Assembly (NCBI GenBank): GCA_013396995.1
Contig: VWZP01006018.1
Coordinates: forward strand, 207,298-271,297
DNA: 64,000 nucleotides
Origin: Dicaeum eximium
Taxonomy: Eukaryota; Chordata; Aves; Passeriformes; Dicaeidae
Direction of reading: 5' to 3'
Shown here: positions 22,816 to 34,964 of the stretch, in pieces
Layout of the letters: the number at the start of each line of letters is the position of its first letter
How positions within the stretch are numbered: the stretch's first letter is position 1
Translations under genes and position numbers: made by a program
Notes under the pieces: model-generated
What the model was told of the DNA's origin: nothing
Database searches by the model: none
The model's input: the letters and a program-made list of their open reading frames with translations, nothing else

Positions 22816-25800
22816 CCCTACACTCAGGTATCACACAGCAAGTACTTAGCAAACAAACAGGTAAGGAAGGTACTATCCCTGGCACAATAGCCAATACTTT
22901 TCTTCTTGAGCATACTACAGTGGAGTTGCCTAGTCAAAAACTGTTTATCCCTCTGTGGCAATGTGTTCTAATATTCCACAATAAATTTTATTTTACACCA
23001 AGCATGATTTGTTTTATATAACACATAACACATTACTTAACTCCATCCCTACGTTCTGCTTCCAACAGAAGCCACTACTAAATATGAAAGAAAAACATGT
23101 TACAAATGGGGCAGAGGAACCTTCAATTTCTGTCCACTGTCTGTTAGGGATTTAGCAGCTGGCTCTAGTGACCTGTCAGACATGATAAGCTGATAGTTGG
23201 CTTCCAGCTCCAAGCCCTCTTCCTCATCCTCCTTTCTTGGACATCAAGACATGCTGGAGCAGCCCCTCAGCCACCATGAGCTCACCCTGCCCCAAAGGGT
23301 CACCTTGGCTGGCGACTCTACTGAAACACACACTGCTTAAAGCCACATGTTCCTTAGACTGTGTTTGTTTTAAAACAGCCCATAACCAACTCATTCTACA
23401 AATTGAATCAAGAACCTCAAGAACTGCCTCAAATCATAAAGCATATCCTCCACTAGCTCCTGGAAAAATGTCCAGAAAGAAAACTAAAAAGCCTGAGAAC
23501 ACCTGACATGCTGACTGCTGAAGTCTGCTGCTTATGTTCCTGCTTAGCACTCAAGTGGGGCTGCTGCCCCAGTCCAGCAGAAGGAACAGCATCCTAACCC
23601 ACTGTACTTAGAGTGATTAGATGGCTGTTCCCACTAACACAAGCATACTCTTTTATACTTTAAGGAATTGACCTAAAAAAGTAAACAAATTAATTTTCTT
23701 TCCTTCCAACCAATAACATGGTGATCACAAACAAGCAATGGTTGTTGCCATTTCTCAGAGAAATTTCTGCAGGAGCAAAATTTTCTAAGTACATCGAAAC
23801 CATCAATGTACATAAACTCAATGGAAATGTCCTATTTTAAAGTCAATACATTGACTACATGGACTACTCTACAGTGCAGAGAAGGTAACCCCTTATGCCC
23901 TCTACTTGCTTTAGGAAGCAGAGGAGCTTCAGTGCAGGTAATGCAAACTAATCTATGGAAAACCAGTGTGAGCCAGGCCTATGCACTGCTGAGCCAAGAA
24001 CTGGCAGTTCAGCCCAACAGCCCTCCACAAGCAGTGGCTCAACCTGGGGCAGCTGCGAAAAACAGAAAACAAAAAGCAGAAGGACACAGAGGCTCTGATC
24101 TCTGCAGAAGGACAACACAGAGAGAAAGGTAACTACAGTGATGAAACGTACAGGAGCCCATGAGGGGAGACCAATGGGGCTGAGACGTCCATCAGGAGCA
24201 GAGAAAGGGCACAGGAGATTGGAGGGGTTACAACACATGTTAACAAAACTCATAAAGGCAATAAACAAGCTGAATATGCAGTTCTGTCCATGTGTAATTT
24301 GCCAAAGCCTATAACTGTAGGAGCAGAGGCTCCTGCAGAAATTAGCAGCAAACTGGGTTAGAGCAGATAAAACACTTTTTTACACTATGAGCAAGAAACT
24401 CACAGATCCTGCTACCAGCAGAAGCTGTGGAGGTGACTGCACTCAGCAGGTTCAAAATGGGACCAAAGGCATGGAAAAACTGATCTGTAACGAGCAAATA
24501 CAGGACTGGACAGGGATAGTCATGGCCCCTGGGAGAGTACAGGAGGACTGGACCACAAAAGCATCCAGGCTTGTACGCTTTCCTCAAAGTAGCCTTTGTT
24601 ATTGCTCCCACAGGAGTTCAATTACCAGCCTAGATGGACTGTGGGTCTGACCCATTAGGGCATTTCTCATGTTACATTTATTCCCCCACACAAATCTCTT
24701 GGTTTTTATTGGATCCGAAGCCAAGCAGAAGACTGAAATTCAGAACTTCAATGAGTGCACTGTTTCGGTATTCACACACACCCAGAAGATCCTGAATGGA
24801 TGTTACTTTCATTACACATATTTCTGGATTATCTTTTTTGCCATTGAAATGTGGGCTGTCTTTTGGGAGTCAGCCAGCTGCCTGCAGGAGACAATGCTGC
24901 TGAACTGCTGTCAGCTGCTGCACTGGAACACAATACCATCCAACAGACAAGAAAAATAATTCTTAACTTACTTACCATGAATGTGCCAGAGGTTAGCACC
25001 AGTGTTAGTTGAGTGTGTTAGACAAGTACTGTCTTATACAGCAATCAGCTTGGGAAAAGCTAAAAAAACATAATTGCAGACTACTGTGCAGCCATCCTCC
25101 TGCATGTGAGCACTTCTATATGTGAAGCTTAATTTTGAAGTTATAAAAAGAGTATTTAAGAGAAATCAACCCACCAGGAAAAATTCTGTCCTCTGCATAA
25201 AGCTCAAAATTCTCCATTGATACACAGACAGCATCTTTCTCAGCCAGAGAGTGGTAATAATAAAGTAACTTGGAGAATAGGCCTGTATTACTAGAAATCA
25301 TGTAATAGCAAAAACTTCATGGAGGCTTTACTTTGAAACTATTCCTTCCCACAAGACCAGAAAACCTGGGAGATCACACCAGGATTAGAAAGTGCCTGCG
25401 TGACAAGTCTGAGACTGAGCCACATACCTTTCCTTCCTCAAAAGACTATTTTGATAGCAGACTTAGTTCAGCTTATTTACAGGTTTGCAGGTCACTTTTT
25501 AACTTGTCCAAGCATATGCCAGGCATGTGTGCAGCAGCCAGATAACTTATAATTTAAGTAATTTCTGAAAACAACATGCAGAAACAAACATTTAATACAG
25601 ATTATTATCACTTATACTTTGATTTTGGCTTCATACTACTATCTTTGCATCACTGTATTTAATTACACTCCACATTTCCTTCATGAGTCATCGTTGCATA
25701 ACAAACCTGATAGCCACTTTATGGGTGTGTTGCAGGTTTGCACAATTAAGTGAGTCTATTGGACTGGAAATGACGATTTGTATTAACTGAAAAGATCATG

Positions 25801-27769
25801 TGGCTCCACAGTTTGTGGGTGTTGGTTTATTAGAATGGAAAGTGCCAATTAGAAAAGGAGAAAACAAAGACAAACTAATGATGTTTTAAAGAGAAGTACC
25901 TATGACTTCCTGGAAATGCCAAAGTTTATCTGAGACAGGATTCCCAGGCGCTAAATTACAAATAAAATTATTCTTCCTCTGTTCATACGCACATAGGAAT
26001 GGCAAAGGAGGAATCACAGGCAATGGAGGGAGAACAAAACAGAAAAACCCAGGAATAGGACAAGAGTTTCCATGCCAAGGCCACCACCACCATCACTACC
26101 ACCTTGCAGTCCCTGCCCAGCAAAGTCTCTTCAAGTTGGTCACACAAGATGCTTCTCTGAACCCATAAAGACAGTCAGCAGATCCCAAGGAGGAAGAGAA
26201 GAGGCTTCTACCAACAAATACCAGCTCCCAAAACTGCAGTGACCCCACAGAGGATGGAAGAGAGTGCAGGCTCAAGACAACAGAAATTTCTAGACTGGTG
26301 GATGTAGGGCTTTGGCCATGCAGGTGCAGCCTCAGCACCACCCAGACCCTGCACCACTGCTCTCCCTGCACAGCTATTTCCAGCCATGCAACAGGAATAT
26401 TTTTCTCCTCTCCATATTTTAAGCTCCACAGCAAATTCAATTCAATCATACTTTATTCTTCATACCTACTTTCAACATCTCCATCTCATTACCACAAATC
26501 CTTATTAAAAATATAAACACCAGATGCCTCCACACTGACTAAAGATTATATATCCAACTAAGTTACTCATATCATTTTGATTAACAATTAAAAGGCGATA
26601 CGATGGAACAAACACCATATAATTAAAGTAAACATGTGCTAAAAACTCAAGTTTAGTTGCTCAAAATTCCTATTAATTATTCTGCAATGTACTTAAACCC
26701 AAGAAATTTCATAAATTAATTATCCCTCATAAATTTCTTAAATTTTAAAACAGAAGTGACTTCGGTATTCAAAAAAAAAACCCCATAATTGATATAGTTC
26801 AATGTGGTAATTAAAGGAGGAAAAGGTATTTTTAAGCTGAATTTTTTGGAGGGGCTGAGGGTAGGAGTGGAGAAACATACAGAATCAGATTGTTCCCTTA
26901 ATTTGTATTTTTATAATCTAGAGACAACATTTTAAATACTCCTAAATAAATATTTAAAATAGCTATCAGCTATTTAATTCTAAGAGCCAAAATTCAGATA
27001 TGTAGATTAACCTATTTCCCCAGCAAAATAATTAGGTTCTGTAGAGATTCACTTCTTAGAAAATTCATGTTTTATTAGCTGGCACAAATCCACTCAGGTG
27101 AGTAGAGCATTAGGGTCTGGAATTAAAGATGTTAGTCATAAATAGACATTAAAACACATGAGATTATGACATGCCAAAAAACCCCAGAAGCAAGTTCACC
27201 AGCACTGTCTCAATTTGTTGGGGGTGTCTGTGGTACAGGATGAGTAGTGCAAATACAAACACACATCTCAAAATACAAATGCTCAGCAGACAGTTGTGTC
27301 CCCTTCCACATGCCCCACATAGGCAGAATCTTAAATATGAGTAAAATTAACTTTATACTACTTGGGAATCAAGTTACCAAACTATTAATTTCTACAATGA
27401 TACACTTAGAACTGTTTCCAAATACTGCTTCTATATATATACAGCTTTTCCATTGAAATTACTGGTTCAGAATGAGAACCAGATGAGCTCTACTCCCACT
27501 GTCCTTCCTGCTCAGTCTGCTCTTACCTCCCTGGCTCACCAAAGCCACTCATTATTCCACCTTCAAATCTTGTAAAATCTGTAGAATCTCCTTCCCCTAC
27601 TTTCAGAGGTCTCAAAAATACCCGTGTGATACACAAGGCATCTCAAACTTCCCTGGGTGATGGGTTTTTTTAACAGCCTGCTATACTGCTAGAAGGCTGT
27701 CACTTTTGCTTACTTTTTCTTCTGTAGAGATCACAAGGATGGATACTGATCATATTTTTGGGGGAATCA
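22816..27769. other. Intergenic, no gene recognised
   Basis: About 5 kb with only short frames (117 codons or less) and no recognised domain. It holds a small CCA/CAC-rich run at about 26081-26103 and a strongly AT-rich section at 26520-27060. I see no retroviral coding remnant linking the two LTR-like blocks on either side. Confidence 0.45.
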
Positions 27770-28200
27770 ATTCAGTGCAGGTAGCTCAGGGTGCAGCTAG
27801 AACTTAGGTAGAGTTCTGGGTGGCCAGAGCCTGAACTGCTGACCCTTAGCACAACAAAAGGCCTGGGGATTGTGGCCCAGCCAGGGGAGGGACACTCAGA
27901 GACAGCAGCACAAGCCCTTGACTTTGGCATGCTTAGACCACAAGGATATAAAATCCCCTTTGTCTGGGGTCCCTTCTCAGAGGCACCATCTCAAGCTGTT
28001 ATTTTGTTATTTAGCCAAGATTAAATTATTTCATGGATCAGGACGTCTGAGACTCTGAGATGGGAAACCTGGGATGACTGTGGAAATGTGGGTGTGTAGC
28101 TGCAAAGGGGCTTTGGTCCCTGCTCAGGTGCTGCAAGTGTGACTACCAGAGTGGCTTCTGGATGGCCAGACAGGGACATTTCCTTAACATACTCTATAAA
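27770..28200 (+). mobile_element. LTR-like element with TATA box and poly-A signal (candidate solo LTR)
   Basis: A TATA-like box, TATAAAAT (27947-27954), is followed 73 bases later by ATTAAA (28020-28025), the promoter-to-poly-A spacing expected of an LTR R region. Phrases such as 'ttggcatgcttagaccacaa', 'atcaggacgtctgagactct', 'gctgcaaaggggctttggtc' and 'ggcttctggatggccagaca' resemble a songbird ERV LTR family as I remember it. No internal retroviral genes are adjacent, which fits a solo LTR. Boundaries are approximate because I could not fix the TG...CA ends. Confidence 0.5.
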
Positions 28201-31200
28201 TAAACTATTTTATCAAAGGAATGGGCTATGACGTTTTATCTTTAATAGCTAAAAATGATAGAACAAGCCACAGAAAAAGGCACAGAGAAACAAAGAGCTG
28301 ACTCCTACCATTACTTCCAGTCCAAGTGAAGCTGACTGTCTAATTATGACTGCAAAAGACTGATGACTTCTAGGCCTGCCAATACAAATACACAACAGTT
28401 ACAGAATCTAGCAATATTTAGGAATTTTTCAAGAGTTCCTGTTTGGTCCTAAAAACAAGGCTCTAGCTGTTTTGAAGAAGAGACACCTGTGTGAATGCAT
28501 CCAGTAGCTGTCAGGCCACTTAGCTTTGCCACAAAGACAATGTCTATCTATGTACTGAGTGCAGTGAGATGACCTTGACAAAAAAATGCACGCTGAAAAA
28601 GAAATAGTGTAGTGGACACAGGTAACAGAATACAACATGTTCTTGTGAAGGCTGAAAAGGAACTTCAGTGGTGCTGCAGACCCTAACACTGCACAGAGGT
28701 GGATTCCTGGAACTTCCCCCAAACTGTCATTATGCACAACACTACAGTTGTGTGAAAACCGTGCCTAAAGGGCATAAAAACACAACCGAGAGTGTCAGCT
28801 GACAACAAGTCCTCTGGCTCTGCAGAGGAGATGGGACACACCAGAGTAGTTAAACTGGGATTTGAGTCAGCTCCTCTGTTGATGTGCCCGGCACACTGCT
28901 CCAGTGGAACATCTCTCAACACTGCCCTAAAAGCATACAATGCCCTAAAAGCACACAACCTTAATGGATTAAGTGAGCTCCAGGTATTTCACCAGACTAA
29001 AGCTCGGCTTCCTGATGACCAGTTTACATGCACAGTTTACATGCCCAAGAGCAAGAATGAACTCAGTTTGAGAGGACTGTGTAACAATGTCTCTACAGCA
29101 GGAGGAAGGAGGCAACACTTCTTGTGAGTTGTTCCAATATTACAGAATGGATGGTAAAGAACAGATGTGGCTGTGGCCATTTCTGGGAAACACAAGTGTG
29201 AACAACCAGCTATTTTTAATTTATTGAGTTCCATTCCTGTCTAAGCTGCTACAGACTCTGTGTCAATATTTGTGTCCTTTTTTGATCTCTTCCCTCACTC
29301 AGCTTATGCTTATGTGCTGAAAAAGTCTGAGCACATGATTACCCCATTCAGGCAACGTGCCTTTGAAATGGCTTTTTAATCTAGACTCTCCACTCCCTGA
29401 CAGACTGAATTTTGCAGTATGTCTGTATTTGCTGTCTAGACACTTGAATATGCTAACCTCTAATTTAGCCCTCCTTTACTGACCCATGAGTTTCCTCCCT
29501 TCTGTGGGTCTTCTGGCTAAACTGGAAATGCAAGACACTCATTCTGCCCTACACCTGGCTGGTGCAACTGCATTCATACAAATCTGACCAGTGAAGTATG
29601 CACATGTTCCTCATTCACAGCAACAAGGAATCTTTACACTGAAAAAGTTTTGTAGCACTCTCCTAACCCTGTTCCCTTCTTCGCCGTCTCTAGACTCGAA
29701 GAACAGCACAGTCCTTTCCTTAAAGGATTCAGGATACAACTGCAGAGACAAGGGCCTGAGCTGAATCTTGTAAGCAGAAATAAATCATTGTATACCCAGT
29801 TATGTAAACAGAAAATTATGGAAAAGTCTGACCAAAATATAAAAGGGAATGAAAAATACAGATGCATTCCAACAGCAGCTGTACTGCCCCAAATCTCAAG
29901 GTCCACCTAATCCAGTATTGCCCTAGCATGGGTTAAAAAAAAGGAAACAAATGTTTAGGGCAGGGGCAACTTCCTCTCCCAGTCCTCAGCAGTCTGATAC
30001 AAGGCACTTTCCCTAGAGCCTTAATGTATTTTTCTTTCATCAGGCTTTCTGTGACTAGTTTTGAAGCAAGTAAAACTTCTGGTATTTGCAGCATTGAGAC
30101 AGAGATGTAATCAAGTACACAGACAAGAACTCACAAAAGCCATGCTGTATTTCTACTTTTAGATGGTATGTTTGCATCACAAACCACTTCCACATGCCTC
30201 AAGCATAAAAGATTTGCTATCTGTGTCAGCTACAGATGGCTTAAGAGACAAATTAGCATTATCCAATTGCTTTAAAGTCTTGTATAGGGACAATAAAACA
30301 AAGACTGAGTAATGGCCCCTGTTCAAAGCTGAATTTTAGCATCAGGTCTGTACAGTTGCACCGGAGTTTACCCTTGTTATGCGAGAGTCTGCGCTGATGA
30401 TCTGTGAATGCCTTAAACTCATTGCCTCTACCCCTTCCCTACATTCCTCTATCCCACAGGAAGCACCACAGGACACCATACAGCACGCCCTGTACAGTAA
30501 GAATAGAAGTATAAAGGTTAACTGCTTGTAATTTGGGAGATTCTTCCACTCATGTACCAGCACATCAGTCTATGGCCACTACACCAGTCTGTGACTTCTT
30601 GTCAGTTCAGTGAGACTACAGCAGCTCTGATGTGTCCCATACATATTGGTTTTTCTCCCTGGAATAAACATTCTTAAGTTGCTTTCCTTCAGTTTAGGGT
30701 GGTATATGTTCAAAGCTTAGGTAACTAAGAATTTTATTATGTACATAGTTTGTTTACATTTTCTTGTCAGAGAGTACCACCAGAGTCCTTATCTTCAATG
30801 TTCATATGTAGATCCACTCTGCCAGATTATCACAGAACAGAAGATAAGTACCTGAGTAAGATAAAATACAACTACATAAGGATTGCATAGTTTAACTCCT
30901 ACTGTACACAGCCTGATTCTGCTTGAGGCAAAGGCTGTGATTTTTAAGAAAGAGGTAAGAACCACATGATAACTCATTTCTCTTGGAAGTCAGCATCCAA
31001 GCCAAGGCCAATGTCTTGAATTTTAATCTATTGAATAATGACAGAATTCAGCACTTCTCATGATGGAAAGACATATTCATAAACCACCTTCTGCACTGCA
31101 TTTTGCTAGGTTTGCTTGTCCCAGGCAATGTCTTACTAAAGGGTTCATAAAGGCTACATTTGAAATAACTTGTGACACATGACCTTGACTCTGCAGAAGC

Positions 31201-33849
31201 ACCTTTGGAGGTGCAACAGAAATGCATCCACACCACCCTCACTCACATAACTAGTCATTCAAAAATTAACACCACAGAATCCAACTTGCACTTTGTTTAC
31301 CTCTCTTCAGGAAAGCTTTTTCTCTCTGATGACTGACCATAATTACCTTTTCTAGTCATTACCAAGGCCAAAAAGAAAAGTGTCTAAGCTACTCATTCAC
31401 TTTCAGCAACCAGACAAGAGGCATGCTTACCAGTGAGCACGGAAAAAAAAACCCCAAGCTTCCTGCTTAAGAGCATCTACCACAAATAAGTACGATTAAG
31501 CAATAATACAGCAGCAGCTACTGTAAAACAAAGTTGTTGTTTATGGAAGGAGGCTTAAAAAAAATCACTACAATCTAAAGAATGACTGTACAGGAGCCTT
31601 ATCTAATGTTCTATATTAAAATACATATTATTTTCCACTAAGTCTTTCACTATTAAGTTTTTTTGTAATTTTCTAGCTTCCTAAAAAGGTTTTGCCTTTT
31701 GCTCCTTCAGCTGCTGCTTTACATGTATGCCTTTCTGCTCTTAAAACAGGAGCAACTGAAAATTTTAAGTGTTGAAAACAGGAAATATGAAGGGGACTGA
31801 GATCATTGGAAAGGTATAGGCTGCAAAGCAAACTAGAAACAGGACAAGTGATCAAAGGACATTGAGTATCTCTGGGGTTCCCTCTGCAACCCTCAAATGA
31901 AAAGTAGTATAATGAATGAAAGTCCGTGCTATTTTTTTTTTCCCACAAAATTCAGACATTTCATTTATTAAATACAGAAAAGTCTGCTATCCATCTCCAA
32001 ACCTGCTACAGGAGAGGTTTAAGGCCTCTCATAATACTAACTGAGCTGTTGTTTTTAGCAGACTTGTTATTAGTATTGATGACCCATGGTGTTGAAGACT
32101 ACTTAGGAGTTAGTCTTCAGGGCACTTAGCAAATTACCAAACGTGGTTTACACATGCCTACAGAGAGGCAGTTGCAAAGAAGGGAGAGAAATGGGAATGT
32201 AACTGCTGGTGCAAAATTCAATTTCCTCTGTCCTCAAGTCAGCACAGAAACTATTGCAAGTGACACCATTACTAAACTTTTTTATTCAGTAGAACAATCA
32301 GAAACTAAAGGCATGGAGTTTTGTGAACAAAGGCCATAGGTAAACTTATTTAACAGTAAGAGACAAAAATTCAATACAATTACATGCATATGAACAAACA
32401 CCAAAAGTATCTAACAAAACAAAACCAGGCTTGCTGATAGAAATATAGAGGCCATAGGGTAACACCTGTAGGGAATACCAGATTTTCCTGGATCAAAGAT
32501 TCGCAGGTATAAAAAAGTAAAGAAGCCAAACATCTATTATCCCTCGTGTTCCACTACAGAAGCAATACAAGAGTTTGTCCTACTGAAGTCATGTCAACAC
32601 TGTGAAAATCTGTGAAAAACATTTCAAAGACTGCTTGTCCTTCGTATCCATTCATCACAACATTTAGGGCTGTTTGCATATCAGTCAGTATGTACATCAA
32701 CACACCAGAATTTAAAAAATAAAAAGAGGGGGAAAAAAAGGAAAAGAAAAATAAAGGTTTTTTTAAAAAATTACTTCTTCCTCATGCAACCAGGACAATT
32801 TAAACTTGAGATTACTCATATTCCAGGCCCAGCTTATCCACAGAAAAAATTAGTCACGGTCTTCAAGTCCAGAACAATAGAAGTACAGCAAATACTTGGA
32901 AGCAGTCTTTGAGCACGTACAGTTCAGCACAAGCCACTGCCACCAGAACACAAACATCCTGCAGTCTCTTAAGTATACCCCAATTCATCAAAATCACAAA
33001 CCCACGCTCTTCTCCCCTCCTTCCTTTTGATGGCTTCTACTTCCTCTTATATTCTTTTCACTTTCTCTTGCCTGCATAACATGTCCAGCCAACTTGAGAG
33101 GACCTTTTCATCATTTTTCACACTGGAAATCTCTCCTAGCTTATAGCCCTGCCCTTTTTTCTCTCATCATCTGTATTTTTACAGCAGTACAACGGTTCTT
33201 ATTATAAAAATACACAGTAGGAGATCTTATTGTCCCTAAGAACAAGGGAGGACTATCACCAGAGGTCAAAAGAAACCCCAAGGAGAAAAGAGAAGTCAAC
33301 TACAGACATGCATCACATCATGCACTGAAATGAGGACTTCTAAATTAAAATATCAGTAACTATTCTGGTTCAAAGAGTATAGACAGAAGATACATTTTGT
33401 TAATCCTATTGTTAGCACCTCTCAATGCTGGGAGTTTCAAGAGTCCCACACTGGTCTTTCTTTCTCCAACGAAGAAATTATTGCAGTGTAGAGCAAAACT
33501 GATCAAAAGCCTGATTCTTCTTGTTTATGCTGTAATGAACAGCACCACTCGTAAACGCTCTCAAGTCTATAAACAGCAGCTTTCACCATGAATCCTCCTT
33601 TTCTGACCACTGCAGTTTATTTACCACCATAATCTATGCCTAGATACAAAATACTGTCAAATCTGTGACAGCCCACCCATATTTTCTCAAGATGCCAAAT
33701 AAATCATTACACATGAAGAGGGATTTATTTCAACACAAACATATCTATTTCAAAAAAACTGACATTCACAGGACCAATTCCCACAACAGCGAAAGGCTGG
33801 GTGTTTTCTCTCCTTACGGTAATACTGAAGGATAGGGATGCCCTATGAC
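28201..33849. other. Upstream flank of ERRFI1, no gene recognised
   Basis: AT-rich sequence with short frames only. A small tandem repeat of about 17 bases built on 'ccctaaaagca' lies near 28924-28960, and a purine/A-rich run at about 32715-32770. Proximal enhancers of ERRFI1 could lie here but cannot be called from sequence alone. Confidence 0.45.
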
Positions 33850-34317
33850 TGCAAAATACTCGGTCACCACACGCGTGGGCAAGGCCTGGCCCAGCTCACC
33901 GCCCGGACGTTTACGAGAGAAAACCATGAGGCACCGACGGGGAGAACCGCGGGGAGAACCGCGGCCGCCGCCTCCGTCCCGGCTCGGGCCCCGCGCCCCA
34001 GGCCCGCTGGCTCGGGAGCCGGGCCGGGAGAGCGAGCGCTCCCTGCTGCCGGCGGGGGCGGCTCCGAGCCCGGGAAGGCGGAGGGAGCCTGCCCGCAGAG
34101 ACGGGAGCGCGGTGCCCTGAGAGCGGCGGGGACAGGATCGCGACAGGCCCGGGGGAGCACCGCCCCAAGAAACGGGAACGCGGGCACACAAGAAGCGGGG
34201 AGCAGCAGGCGGCTGCCCTGAGGGATTAGCGCACCGGCCAGGGAAAGCCAGACACAGGGCCAGGGCAGGACGCCGAGCGCTGGAGAACCGAGCGGCACCG
34301 CCTCAGCACCCCCTGAG

Positions 34318-34590
34318 NNNNNNNNNNNNNNNNNNNNNNNNNNNNNNNNNNNNNNNNNNNNNNNNNNNNNNNNNNNNNNNNNNNNNNNNNNNNNNNNNNN
34401 NNNNNNNNNNNNNNNNNNNNNNNNNNNNNNNNNNNNNNNNNNNNNNNNNNNNNNNNNNNNNNNNNNNNNNNNNNNNNNNNNNNNNNNNNNNNNNNNNNNN
34501 NNNNNNNNNNNNNNNNNNNNNNNNNNNNNNNNNNNNNNNNNNNNNNNNNNNNNNNNNNNNNNNNNNNNNNNNNNNNNNNNNNNNNNNNNN
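34318..34590. other. Assembly gap (273 N)
   Basis: A run of 273 undetermined bases sits in the centre of the CpG island. GC-rich promoters are often lost from short-read assemblies, so real promoter sequence is probably missing, and the true length of the gap may differ. Confidence 1.
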
Positions 34591-34799
34591 CGGGTCGGTC
34601 GGGCCGCGGCGCCGAGGTTGGCCGAGGCTGTAGCTCGGAGCCGCGGCGCGGCCCGGCCGGCGGGCGCGGGGAGAAGCCGGGAGCGCGTTCGGCGCTGCTG
34701 TGCCGAGGGGGATGGAGCGGGGGGGGTTGCGGGGTCGGACCCGCTGCGGCTCCGCTCGCCCGGGATGGCTGGCGGGGATCTCGGTGCGACACCCGCCCC

Positions 34800-34964
34800 G
34801 CTCTGCGGCGGGACTCCCTCCTGAGGGGGACGGGACCCGCCCGGGGTCAGCGCAGCCTGTGGCCACATTCTTGAAAATCAGCGTGGCGTGCCACGCGTTT
34901 TCTTCCTGACCCGAAACAGTATCAGTGCTCTCTCACGCGCTTCCGAGCTGCTCGTCTCGCTCCT
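34800..34964 (+). other. ERRFI1: Candidate ERRFI1 non-coding exon 1 (start not defined)
   Basis: A good splice donor, CCT|gtgagta, occurs at 34964/34965 on the downstream edge of the CpG island. It is the best candidate for the end of the untranslated first exon. The transcription start cannot be placed, and the left coordinate given is arbitrary. Other donors could lie in the assembly gap. Confidence 0.35.
34881..34896. promoter_or_regulatory. Perfect palindrome with GCGTG cores
   Basis: GCGTGGC and GCCACGC are exact reverse complements around GT. The site contains GCGTG on both strands, the core shared by hypoxia-response (HIF) and dioxin-response (AHR) elements. The structure is seen directly; any factor binding is inference. 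Confidence 0.35.

Larger units (their letters stand above)
33850..34964 (+). promoter_or_regulatory. ERRFI1: CpG island, probable ERRFI1 promoter
   Basis: The composition switches abruptly from AT-rich to very GC- and CpG-rich, with a GGGGGCGGC Sp-type box near 34054 and no obvious TATA box. It sits about 6 kb upstream of the first ERRFI1 coding exon, where the promoter and non-coding first exon of this gene are expected. An assembly gap (34318-34590) removes part of it, possibly including the start site. The long frames across this island, some running through the gap, are compositional artefacts. A perfect inverted repeat, GCGTGGC-GT-GCCACGC, lies at 34881-34896. Confidence 0.7.

Noticed and set aside
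26081..26103. CCA/CAC-rich run
   Set aside because: Too short and imperfect to treat as a meaningful microsatellite.
33864..34868. 334-codon - strand frame across the ERRFI1 CpG island
   Set aside because: It reads through 273 undetermined bases, and its composition is that of GC-rich promoter sequence. There is no recognisable domain.
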